This document shows, one piece after another, positions 53,204-64,000 of a stretch of DNA of 64,000 nt (its first letter is position 1; every line of letters begins with the position of its first letter). The stretch is from Progne subis subis (Eukaryota; Chordata; Aves; Passeriformes; Hirundinidae): contig JAKJHU010000181.1 of NCBI GenBank assembly GCA_022316685.1, forward strand, positions 1,083,194 to 1,147,193, read 5' to 3'. The notes under the pieces are model-generated. The model made no database searches. It worked only from the letters and a program-made list of their open reading frames with translations, and had not been told where the DNA came from. Made by a program: the position numbers and the translations under genes.

Positions 53204-56200
53204 AGCATAGGAACAGCATCTGCTGTTCATAAAACTGGGGTTACAGCAAGCTCCAGCATCTCACCCTGAAGAGCAGATCCTCCTGGGCCAGAACCATCCC
53301 AGGATGAGCTGAAGGCCCAACATTCCCTGTCCCAGAAAGTGGAACCCAAGCAGGAATGGGGAGCTCGTCCCTGAAAACTCTTGTGACCAAGCACTTGAGA
53401 ATGGAATGGGAGAAGTTGCTGTGATTGAGCTTCCATGAATGGAATGTGCACCCCGCTGCTCATCAGGAAGAATGTGGATCATGGCTGTATAAATACGTGT
53501 CTGTAATTATAATCAGCATGTTTTGTAAGAAAGAACAACCATCCTGGCTGGAAATTGGCTGTAAATTTCCATATCAACCTGAAATCTATTTTAAGCAAGC
53601 TGCAGAATGTGACTCAACAAATGTTGAATCAATACTTGCATGCAAGAAATCAGATATAAATTTGGGTAGTGCTTTCAAGCAGTCATTTACCAGCAATTAA
53701 TAAAATATAAAAAAAAAAACTGGAGGAGAAAAAGATCTTTTCCTGAGACTGACCACAATTCCAGCTCATTAAATTCTATTTTTTTTTATGCAGTTTGTCC
53801 TCGTTATTTATCTCCACTTCGTTATTTATCTCCACTACAGAACACTTGTTCTCATGAAAACATAACTTGTTCTCACACCCTTCCACTGCGCGTGCCAAAC
53901 TCGGTTTCAGACATATTTTGTTGGTATTCCACTAAAACTTGGAAAAACTGGAGACTGACTGACGTGAGGGAGCCATAAACTCGAGCACAAGATGCCAACA
54001 AGTTCTCAGTGGGATCTGGGACAGAGTCAGCTGAGCTCCTGAGTGACTGCAAAACAACCTCTGGGAAACTCTTCAGAGCCACACAGCGGATATTTACTGT
54101 TGTTAGAAAGTCTTCGCTGTTAGACAAGGAATAAATTCGGATTTAGAAACGTTTCTTGCAGCACAGACCTTTCCTTTATACAAGCCAGGTTTAACTTAGG
54201 CTGGGTCTATTCGCAGTCACAGTTTGTGTCAGTCAGAGCAGTTTCTTTGTTCGTGGAACCACCATTAAACACCAAAGTGCTTTGGGAGAGGGGGATCAAA
54301 CCTCCCTCATGATTTCCCAAAAGAAAACTGCAGCTCTGCTTATCCAACCCTGCTCCTGGGGGTCAGCATGAGGAGCACCCTTCTCACCATTCCCCAAATA
54401 GAATCCTGAGGAGGAATCTCTGAGAATCTCGGTTTTCTCTCCCTTCCCTGCGCTGTTCCTTCTTCCTTTTGCAGTTTGACAAATTCTGCCTCTTTTTTCC
54501 TGATTTCTGCTTCACCCACCACAGTGCAACACCCAGGAGGCAGAACTGAGCCTGGGGACTGAGATAAGCAAATCTACCCAGTGGGTGGTTGCAGTAAAAC
54601 AAAACAAATAAACCCCCACACACCCCCCAAAAAACAAACCCCAGCAACTTCCAGAGACTGTCACAGCCTCACTTGGCCATTTCACAGCTCTTTGTAAATA
54701 TATTTTGGTCACTTCAAAGCACCGAGAGCAAAGCAGCGAAAGGTAACCTGAAGAATTGTCCTAAGTGGATTTCTGTCCCTGCAGGTACTGAAATCTTTGC
54801 TGTGCTGCCAGATTTTATAACAGAGATGCAGAGCAGTTGTGCAGCTGGAGAAAGATCAATTATCGCTTCTATTCACAAATAAACACTGGGGGTCTGGGCC
54901 AAGCTCCTCCTGCCAAGTGCTGCTCCACGCTCAAACTTCAGCCCCTGTTCCCTCCCCCTCTTTATCTGAACCCAGAAGATGAATAGGAACTACTCGCTCC
55001 CTCCAGTTTAACATGTTTAAAATTCAAGGCTCATTCTTGTGTCTCAGCCCACTTCTAATTAATTTCTGGGTTACTGTTTTCATGTTTCCCATTTCACTGA
55101 GCAAAACAGACTCCTGAGCTGTCCATCTCCTGCTGCAACAGAGATGGAGCTGGAAAAGCAACTGGAACTTCTCATTTCTTCAATCACCTGAAAAATGATG
55201 GCTCTGCAACCCAGCTTTAAGCTACCACTGAATTTGACTCTGGAACATTTTAATAATGAGTGATATTGAGATTCTTATAACCAGTGAATATTCATTAATG
55301 CAGAATCACATGTCAATGCCTTATAATTATATGAAGTGTCCAAAGCATTGACCATTGCTGAAAATTATAATTAAAGTTATTGAAATTAATTAGAAAAGGA
55401 GATAGTAATTAAATTCCTGTTGCTGGGATGTAAAACTGCTCTGAAATTAAATATAGAGGGTGGCTCCACCGGAGAGGGGATGTTGGTGGTATTTCTTTCC
55501 TTATGCTAGACAAAATTAAACCGAATTTTGATGGTAAGATTTCTTTAATAAAAATACTCAGATAAAATTCTTAATGCAATAAAGTTCTTCTGAGATGGTT
55601 TTCCTGCTCAAATCGAAAGGAATGACCAAGATCTCAGGTACCAGACTCTCACTCTCTCCTCAGGGGGGGTTAATTCAAGGCAAGCTTTCCCAATCCCCAC
55701 CTGCCGGGCTGTGGGGTGAGCCAGGAGGGTTTGGACCCTTCCAAAGCTCTGCTTTTCCCTTCCAGGGTTTGCCACCACTTCCTCATTTCCAGTTCTCGTC
55801 GTGCTCCACGAGCAGACATTGGCTGAAATCCTCGTGGGAGTGCAGGTGGGGCAGCGTGGGGCAGCTCTGAGCCCTCCTCGGGCTCGTGTTCCCTGGAGAG
55901 GAGAATCCCATTCCTTGCTGTCCCTCCTGGCCCCCTCTCTCTGTGCACAGAACACAGGAGGTTCTCACAGCTTCACTCCATCCTTTTGACAGGGATGCTG
56001 TGAAGATCCTGACATCCACTAAACCGGAGCACGGAGAAATGTGGGGATTTCCACCACAGCTGCAAACAGCTTCATTGGGATACAGATTTGCTCCCAGGGC
56101 TGACTCCAAGCCCGAATTTGTAACCTGGTTTTCCTCAGTTTAACAAAGAATACTTGGAAATTGCAGGAGATGGAGGTTTGTGCTAAAGGAAAATGGGATT

Positions 56201-59200
56201 GCTGCCACATAATGATGACAGAGTGAAAACTCCCACTGTGAGTGCTGGAACTGCGGAGGAGACACAGACCCGTCAAAGGGAAAGCTCATCCCACCTCGCC
56301 CTCCTTAATTGGTTCTTCCTTGGAACCCCTGCTTTTGTCTGTGTTTATCACTCTGCCAATATTCTCCTGTTGATTTTAAGTGTCACTTTGAGGGGATTTG
56401 TGGGGTTTTACTGACAGTAACGCAGCCAGACCAGAACTGCCTGGGAGGTGGAAAGCTGCGAGGGCTTTTCATCCTGTTCATGTCAAACCTCGTGCACAAA
56501 CCCGGGAGATGTGAGAAAACCTTTTTGAAAATGCATCAATTTGCAAGAAAGAAATTCTTAGAATTGGAAATTCTCTAATCTGGGCTGGAGACTCTTGGAT
56601 GCCAAGCCCATGCTCAGGAAGAAAATCCCTCCTCACCCCAGACTGCAGTCCTGCATCCCCAAAGAACCGGGATGTGGGGATTTATTTGTGGAATCTTCTG
56701 AAAGTCTCAAAGCTTGGAAACTTCTCCACTTCGTCTCAGACACTGTCTTGGCACCAGTACAAGATTTCATCGTGCTGAAATTTCACTGATCAACAGTAGA
56801 AACCAAATTTTTTTTTCCTCACAATCGTGCACTCGTTCTCACTCGTAGAACAAGCATTTAGCAGCATATGTTTCCCTCTGGCCTTATGGTGCTGAGAAAG
56901 AAGATCCTGCTGTAGGAACAGGAAATTTGCCATGAGCTTGAAGCTTTCCTGACCGCAGATTCGTAGGCAGTTACTGCTCCACACAGCCACAAAACATTAA
57001 CCAAGTTTATTTTAATAAAATATTCATTAAACTGCTATTAGATATAACCCAGAACATCCATCCCCCTGTCAAAACATGTGCTGTAAGTCTGCTGAGAGCT
57101 CCTCTCAGTGAAAACCCATCGTGCCCATTACTCAATCCATAAACGTCGGAATAACAAGCGAGGAGAGCGATGAATCAGGAGCAGAGATCTGCAGGAATAG
57201 CCGTGCTCAAGCTGAGATTGCAGCCTCAGTCTGCTCATCAAACGTAAATCACAGCTGGGTGAAAGCAGCCGGGACTGGACTGAAGTCATAGGAAGAAACC
57301 AGGAGTCATCAGAGCAGAGTGGGTAAAACACCCAATGAAACAATGTCTGGAGAACTCCAGCCTGAGGGGGGTCATAAACCTGGGCTAATTTCATTAAGCT
57401 GAGTTAAGGAGCCAGCTGAGCAGTGACAAGGACAGAACCTGGCAGGGGGTTCTGGCACCAGCGTTAAATAACCTCAGGTTGTGCTGATTTTCCCTGGCCC
57501 CACAGCTCCTCCCTCCAGCACCAGCTCCTGCTCCAGGATGTGGGGAGCCCCTGATGATTTCAGCACAAGTTCATCTCATTTTGTTGGCTGCCACAGTGAG
57601 CTCCAGACTCCAGAGAGGCCCAGGGCTGGGATTTTTCCCTCAGGAGCCGTGGAGCTCACCCCATGGCAGGGCATGGAATGGGCACAGCTCAGAGCTGGCA
57701 CTTCCAGAGGATTCCAGAGCCCTGATCCGTGCAGATGCCAAAGTCTTCTCCATCCCTGCACCAGAACATCTCCCTCTCACAGCCCTGTGAACCAGAAATC
57801 CAAAAGCCTTTTTGTAGGCACCTCTCCCAGCAGCACTGGCCAAGCTTGTGAAAACTCTTCTCCTTCTTGGCTGACCCTTCCCTGCAGCTCGAGGGGTCAA
57901 TCAGCTGCAGTCCCAGCTTAGCAAAACCCTTGGCATGGCTCAGCCACCAAAACAGCCTGTGCTGTATCCTCTGGGTGGACAGGAAGGAAAAGGAGCAGTT
58001 TGGAGATGTCCAGTTCAGAATTTGTTTCTATCAAGCCAAGTGAGGTCAATGCCATGGCCACAATACTGTTTAAATTCCATAAAACATTTTCTACATTTTC
58101 TTCAGTCTAAAAGGGAAAAAAAAAAAAAAAAGCGCCTTAAAAGCCTTAATTCTCATCCCTCTGTGTTGAATTATCCCACATCTACCCTGAGTCCAGCATT
58201 TATCTGATCCTCCTGCTGGAGGGCGCATCCACAGCTGGGAAGCCCCCTGAAAGCATTCCCAGAACAGAGCCGGGAGTGGGCAGGGAAAGGAGAATACAGA
58301 CGGATGAATCTCCTCAAAACCATGGGAAAGGAGGGAAATACGGGAGCCATTTGGTGAGCAGCTGGGTGTGGGGACAGGGGGAGGAGGAATCTGAGAGCTG
58401 ACCCAGAATTCCAAGGAATGACTTTGTCATGGGCCTTTACCTCCCTGATTCTAATCACAACTCCCTTCCTGCCTGGAACAGCAAGAGAAAGTTTGGCAAA
58501 TTCTCCAGGTTCCAATGGAAAGTGTGGATTACAGAAAATTTTAAATAATTTGGAAATACTTCAAAGAAATAGATATAAATCTGTTCTGATGAATAATTCT
58601 GATCATCACCTCTAAATTATTTGCTTGCCAGAGGAAGAGTTTACATTTCAGGCATTTGGAAATTTCTTAAGGTACAATCCAGCAAGAAACAGTGATAAAA
58701 ATCTCAGTTAGAGCCTCTTTGGGAATTTCCTTCATTCGTGGAAGGAGCACTTTGCATTCCCCGTGCAAGCCAGCCCTGCAGCTGGAGATTAGAGCAATTG
58801 TGAACACTTTGTGTCCCCGAATATATTTCATATATGAATATATTTCATTTATGGCAAAACCACACCCTGAGGGGCAGCACAGAGGACAGACACAAGGATG
58901 AGGTGCAGACCACGGTAATTATTCTGAATATCCCCAGATCTGCAGTTGCTTCTACTCTGGACATCTACTAGAGGCAACCACGGAACAAAACCTTTACTCC
59001 AACGTGTATTCCAAAAAGACTTTCAGGGCTCCACAGAGATAAAACTGTCTGAGCCCTCTTGCAGATTTACTACCATGATGTGCTCACTTAATTTGTGATG
59101 GAAAGAGCCTGTTGGAGTTATCATTACTCATTACTTCAGCTTCTCCTACACTTTCATTTGTCCTCCTGCGACGCTGTCAAGTTTGCTCAGGCTATAAATA

Positions 59201-59999
59201 AAGCTCTCAGGGGATGCTGGATATTGCACTCCGAACAAAAAATTCAGTGACTCATTCTCATACATATTTTTTCCCATTATCTTCATCACGGGCAAACGTT
59301 CCAAAGGGTCAGGAGAGGTGGAGCTGGGACTGGGCTCTTGGCAGATGTAGGTCAGGAAGCTCTTTCCTCAGATGCCCTTAAAGGTGAGGTCCTTTTTACC
59401 CAACTACTGGAGCAGTTTCTGGTGACAACCAAACATCCCCAAGGCTCAGCGCTGTCGGGTGGTTCCCGCCCAAAAAGGGCGAGCTCCTGACCAGGAGAGT
59501 GGTGCCAGAGTGACTGAGGAGTCAATGACTTCATCTGGCACCGCTGCCTCGGGAGCACTCGCTGCTGCTCCTGGAGGAGATCTGTGGTGCTGGAGTCACC
59601 AGTGTCACCCTTAGTGACAACAAACACCCACCTAATGGGCTTGGAACGGGCCAAGTCTGCACCAGCACTGCCTGCTGGGGACACAAATTATCCCAACAAC
59701 CCCCCCACATCGCAGCTCACCCACAGATTATCCCTAAACAACAGGCTCCTATTTGTTTGAAAATGTGTCTTTTATATAATTTTACAAAATTTTCTTTATA
59801 TAATTAAAAAACGCAGGGACCAGAAATCATTGGCAATATCCAAAGCCATGAGGGTGGTGCTGAGTGTCCCATCCTTCAGAGACTGCCGTGCACCACATCC
59901 ATTGGTGCATCCAGCTTTCCAAAGGACTCCCGTGGATCGTCCCTCAATATTCCCGACAGATCCCTGCACAGCTGCACTCATGGAGCTCTCAGGTATTTC
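53204..59999. other. Mostly unique noncoding DNA
   Basis: Almost 7 kb without a recognised dispersed repeat or gene. Small features are a doubled CGTTATTTATCTCCACT word (53798-53833), an A-run of 15-17 near 58116-58132 and AT-rich parts at 55250-55560. Frames at 55608-56109, 57481-57921 and 59352-59684 were examined and show no domain. Repeat-poor AT-rich parts are candidates for conserved noncoding elements. Confidence 0.35.
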
Positions 60000-60085
60000 T
60001 CAGCCATTTCTCTGTTTTCTCTGTTATTTCTCTGTTATTTCACGGTTATTTCTCTGTTATCTCAGGTGTTTCTCTGTTCCCCTGG
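60000..60085. repeat. Degenerate about 11-bp repeat
   Basis: TTTCTCTGTTA-like words (TTTCTCTGTTT, TTATTTCTCTG, TTATTTCACGG, GTGTTTCTCTG) recur about seven times. A short, imperfect minisatellite. Confidence 0.7.
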
Positions 60086-63000
60086 ACACAGTTACTCATC
60101 ATTTAGCTCTTTGCAGCACAGATGAGGAAGATGATGGGATTTCATCCAGGACAGGGCTGGGCATGGATCATGCACCGCCCGGTGCTGGTGGGGACCAGCT
60201 CCTGGAATGATCCTGCAAACACTTCCTGAGGAGGGAGCAATTCCTGATGGATCAGAACTGCTGCCTCTAGCTCACTTTTATTTCTGACCCATGGTGACTT
60301 CTGACACTTTCAAGAATATTTCATGCAGTGTGAAAAAAAAAACGTAAATTCCAATGAAATCCTACTCAATATCTCAGTTAGGCAAAGGCCTGGAGCAGCT
60401 GCAGCACCACTGGGGTTTGTTCTTGGAAAACACTCCCAGAATGGATACTCAGGAGGTTACAGGGAGCCTTTCAGGAAAAGGCCCTTCTCTGGTGTGCCTG
60501 GATCCTGTGGCTGTGTGGGAAATGCCAGACCCTGGGCTGTTTTTGATGCCTGCAGCCCTGGGAGCACTGGGAGCTGCCCCAGACCCCAGGAGCTGCTCAC
60601 AGCCTCTCCCGGATTCCAGCCCCCAGCCGAGCTCCAGGAGCAGTCAGATGATCCCAGCCACGCCTGCAGAGCTGCTCTGCTTTCGCCTTCTCTCCTTCGC
60701 CCTGTTCCCGGATCAGGGCATGTCCCTGGATTTCAGATCCCAGACCCGGCTGCACTCTCCTGTCCCACGTGGAAAAGCCACTGCTGGAAATCTCCCGGTT
60801 CCCTCTGGGAAAGCTCAGGAATACGGGGAGCAGCAGGGAGCAGTTTAGTTCCGCCAAATAAAGCTGTTCCCATTGTTCCCCTCCGCTGCCCTCCACTCTC
60901 ACAGTGCAGTTTTCTTTCCTGCCTAATGCACATTTAATCAGAATTAAATAGAATTAGGTCTTTCCCCGTTGCTGAAATAGTTGATAGAATTATTCCAAAT
61001 CTTGACAGGAAAAAGAGAGAAACAGATGTTTTTTCTCACCTAATTTTTCTCTGGAGAAATAAAGACTGCTTATAGATTTTTATGGCTTCTCACAAGAAAA
61101 AAAATATGGGAAAAAAACAGATTTATGAATATTTAACATTATTTCAAAAAAGAGTTCAGTGTTGATTTAACAGAAAATACAAACCAAACTATTTATTTTC
61201 TTTGAAGTTCTCCCAGTTCCACCTGTAGTTTGTGTTCTGGCTACTGAGAGTTCAACTGATGCCCTGGGTAACACTGAAAAATTCATTGAAATTTTGAATT
61301 TAAAAGGAAGGCTCCTCGATTTCTCTCTCACACTCATCTCTAAAAAGCTGGAGTAGCATTTGCTTCTTTAATTTGCTCTGAGGAGTGCGAACCCACAAAT
61401 GTGTAATTTAGAGTGAGATGAGGTGTTTGTGCATTCCAGCTCTGCTGTGAAGGAGGAGAAGCAGCAGCACTACAACCTCTGGCTCACAAACTGAGTGTTA
61501 ATAACGAGAAAAGGGAATATTTTGCTTAATAGAAAGGGAATATTTTGGTTCACTCCTTGACAGGAGAGTCCAGACTCCCTTCAAAGAGACTTTTCCTCTC
61601 AGCAAGTTCCAGACTTTGGGAATGTGCAAAATTCCCTCTCCCACTTGGATTCGCAGCTTTAAGGACTGGCACATTGGAAGATCTGACAGAAGTGACTGTC
61701 CTGGTTCTTTTTGCTTTATTTTCCCCAAAGTTCTTCCTTTCATTCCCTTCCTGTAGAGCAAAGAGCTCCTCTTTGTCCTTTGCTTCCTTATTGTCCTGAT
61801 GTTTTCAACCCTGCACCAAAAGCAGCATTCTGTCCATTTGCAATCCTCCTCCAAGGAATTCTGCCCTTTAGCATTATTATTTTTACTGCAATGAGTTCAG
61901 CAAAGGAATGGCTGGGTAATTATTGAGCTAGGGAGGAGAATACAAATTTCCAGCTTCTCTGGGAGCAGGGAAGCAGCAAGACAGGGAGTTTAGCCTTCCT
62001 CCCCCTCAGAATACCCACATCTTAACAAAACTAAATGTCAAAAATGCTTCAAGGTTACAAAAACTGCTTATTTCCAATAAGGACACCCTGAAATACATCT
62101 AAATACAGATTAATTAACAGGAACAGATAAATTAGATGATAGGTTGACATCAATCTCACTGAAGGAAGATCTTGGCCCGTGTTTTAAGGCCAGTATTATT
62201 GCAAAATAAAAGTCAGTCCCTGCCTCTCCCAGGCATTTTCATCAAGACAAAACATCAGGATGGGGTTGAACATCACCCCTGGAAGATGAATTCCAGTGTT
62301 CTCAGCAGTGAGACCCAGCCACTCACTGGCAATGAGATATTTGGGCTGCAATTCCAAGTTATAAAGCTGTCATAAAGCTGAAATGAAGCGCTGTGCACAC
62401 CGTGATCAGAGCTTAGCAACCTGGAGAAAGGTGGGAAAGAGGTTTATGTTGGGTTTTCTTAAAGGAAATATTGGTCTTTCACACAAATGTCCAACCTGGG
62501 AAACGAAAGTTGAAATTTAAAAGTCCCAGGACTTTGGGCACCAAATTGCTGTGACCTCTTACAGGCAGAATAAAGCATCTGGGTATTTAAAACCAAAGGG
62601 AGGGCTGTCATTGGTACAGAAATAATCCTGATGTGCATGCAGGAGGAGTTTCCAGAAGTTTCTAAGGTCTTGTGGCTCTTAAAGATGAAGATGAAACACT
62701 CAAGACAGCAAAATTCCCACTCAGCCCAGATATCTTTGGAAAATCCTTTCCCAGCCACGTTTCTGTTGTGCTACAGATATTCCTCTGGGCTGGGCACCTC
62801 AGTCTTAGAGTGAAGAAATTACTGAGGAGGAGGAGGCACAGAAAAGAGATTAATTACTTGTGACAGCATGAGGAGCTTTATCCAGCCTGAATTTACCTCC
62901 AAGATTATTTCCCGAGGTGTGGAGATTTACAACACTGGGGTCACCTCAGCCAGGTTGTCAGGGCTGGTTTCATGAGCCACAAAAACCTCTGAGCTGTATT

Positions 63001-64000
63001 AATTTGAATTTCTCTTGTCTAGAACAGAGAGATTAAAACCTCAAGTTTATTCCATTAACATTCTATCCAAGACAGGCGAGTTCTGAAATAGCTGAAATGT
63101 GAAGCAAAGGAAAGGATCCTGCCTCTCCACCAGAATTCAATTGTTTTCCCTCTCCTGGTTCCCCTCAATTCCCTGAAATTTGGATTAAAATGCTGAAAGG
63201 TTGCAGAGCCAGAGTTCCCTGGGTTTGGATCGCCTCCACGTGGGATCAGGCGGAAATCCTCTTTCCTCAGGGCAGTTGTGCAGTGCTTTAGGGGGGTTTT
63301 GCACCTCTCTTGGCCATTTGGGACAGGACCAGCAGCACTTTTTAGGTGCAAAGGACAGGCAGGACCTGCCCTGCTCCTGCTCTTCCCTCTCTCCTTAAGG
63401 CAGGAATTCACTTTTTCCAAACCCTGATTTTCCTCCCCCACCTACATGCACAGCCTGGCATCGCCCTCACCAAGTCTCTGAGATAAGACCTCTACCAATA
63501 ACTGATAAATTACTGATAAATTTGGGGAGTCTCCAGCACAGTTCCGACAGAAGTGCACAATGAGGAAAAAACAGCATTTAGTGTGGGGTAATGGGACTGC
63601 AAAACCTGTCTGGGAGAGATTTAATAGCCAGTAACAGCATGAAAATAATTGTATTTTAGTTAATTTTACCAGAAAATGCTCTTGGAATCCTATTTACATA
63701 AAAATGACAAGCACTGAATAACTACTGAAAAAAGATTATTCCAAATTGCCAGTGTGTGCAATCCTGTTTTGGCAAGGTCCAGCTAATAACCTTGGCCGTC
63801 AATACAAACCTAGGAGATATTTCCCTTACTCGGAAAATAAACCCACAAGGCTTAAATATCACCATTGGACAACTGCAAATTAGCATTTTAAATGTATTTT
63901 TTTTTTCTTCTCATCATGGCAATTCCCTTTCCTGGGATTCAGGGTTTGTGTGTTCCTAATTAATCACAAAATGTAAGGAAAGCATAATCCAGTGTATTTC
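60086..64000. other. Mostly unique noncoding DNA to the window end
   Basis: No dispersed repeat or gene recognised. The 204- and 164-codon frames at 60323-60937 overlap one another in two phases, start at poor contexts and have no known domain. 60950-61250 and 63480-63760 are AT-rich and repeat-free. An A-run and a T-run of about nine lie near 60330 and 63898. Confidence 0.4.

Noticed and set aside
57481..57921. 146-codon plus frame
   Set aside because: Serine/proline-rich chance composition, with antisense frames of similar length and no domain.
59352..59684. 110-codon minus frame in repeat-free sequence
   Set aside because: No recognised domain or splice context. Kept as a possible exon only if conservation supports it.

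Overview
The window looks like noncoding nuclear DNA from a bird, probably a songbird (Passeriformes). The main evidence is at least a dozen 5'-truncated CR1 LINE fragments, several with the diagnostic CR1 3' tail of short ATTCTRTG-like repeats, plus several solitary LTRs of endogenous retroviruses. The GC-rich wording of the CR1 copies resembles what I recall from songbird genomes; the order-level call is inference. No prokaryotic gene organisation, rRNA, convincing tRNA or CRISPR array is present. I found no open frame that I would call a protein-coding gene. All the longest frames are explained by tandem arrays or transposable elements, or have arbitrary, non-conserved-looking composition. 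An exon of under about 150 bases of an unknown gene could still be hidden, because I cannot compare with other genomes.

Layout. 0-9.6 kb: CR1 pieces, a CpG-rich segment (about 3.55-4.08 kb) that abuts a pure CTCTC pentamer tract, and an 840-base satellite-like array of 17-bp units with a 220-bp higher-order period. 9.6-13.4 kb: a candidate regulatory segment with SOX/TCF-like motifs, then 19-bp, 16-bp and 13-bp minisatellites and an AT-rich block. 13.4-16.3 kb: a solo LTR (group B), a second CpG-richer segment, a CR1 piece and a solo LTR (family A). 16.3-27 kb: CR1 pieces, a degraded family A LTR directly followed by a 39-bp, 20-unit minisatellite, and an AT-rich block. 27-43 kb: a C/T mirror-like tract, CR1 pieces, a putative LTR remnant, an AAC-rich array, and a cluster of an ERV-like remnant, a group C LTR and a family A LTR. 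43-64 kb: a GGTTT tract, a second group B LTR, a 25-bp minisatellite, an old family A fragment, a pair of dispersed direct repeats, a truncated family A LTR, and about 10 kb of mostly unique sequence at the right end.

The best-supported new structure is a solo-LTR family (A). Its two most complete copies have perfect 9-bp terminal inverted repeats (TGATGCCTT/AAGGCATCA) and each is flanked by a 4-bp direct repeat (CTGT and AACC). Two more copies and one fragment are degraded. I did not find an undescribed gene system, and I say so plainly. The most useful leads are this LTR family, the CpG island beside the pentamer tract, the higher-order 17-mer array, and the dense set of minisatellites.
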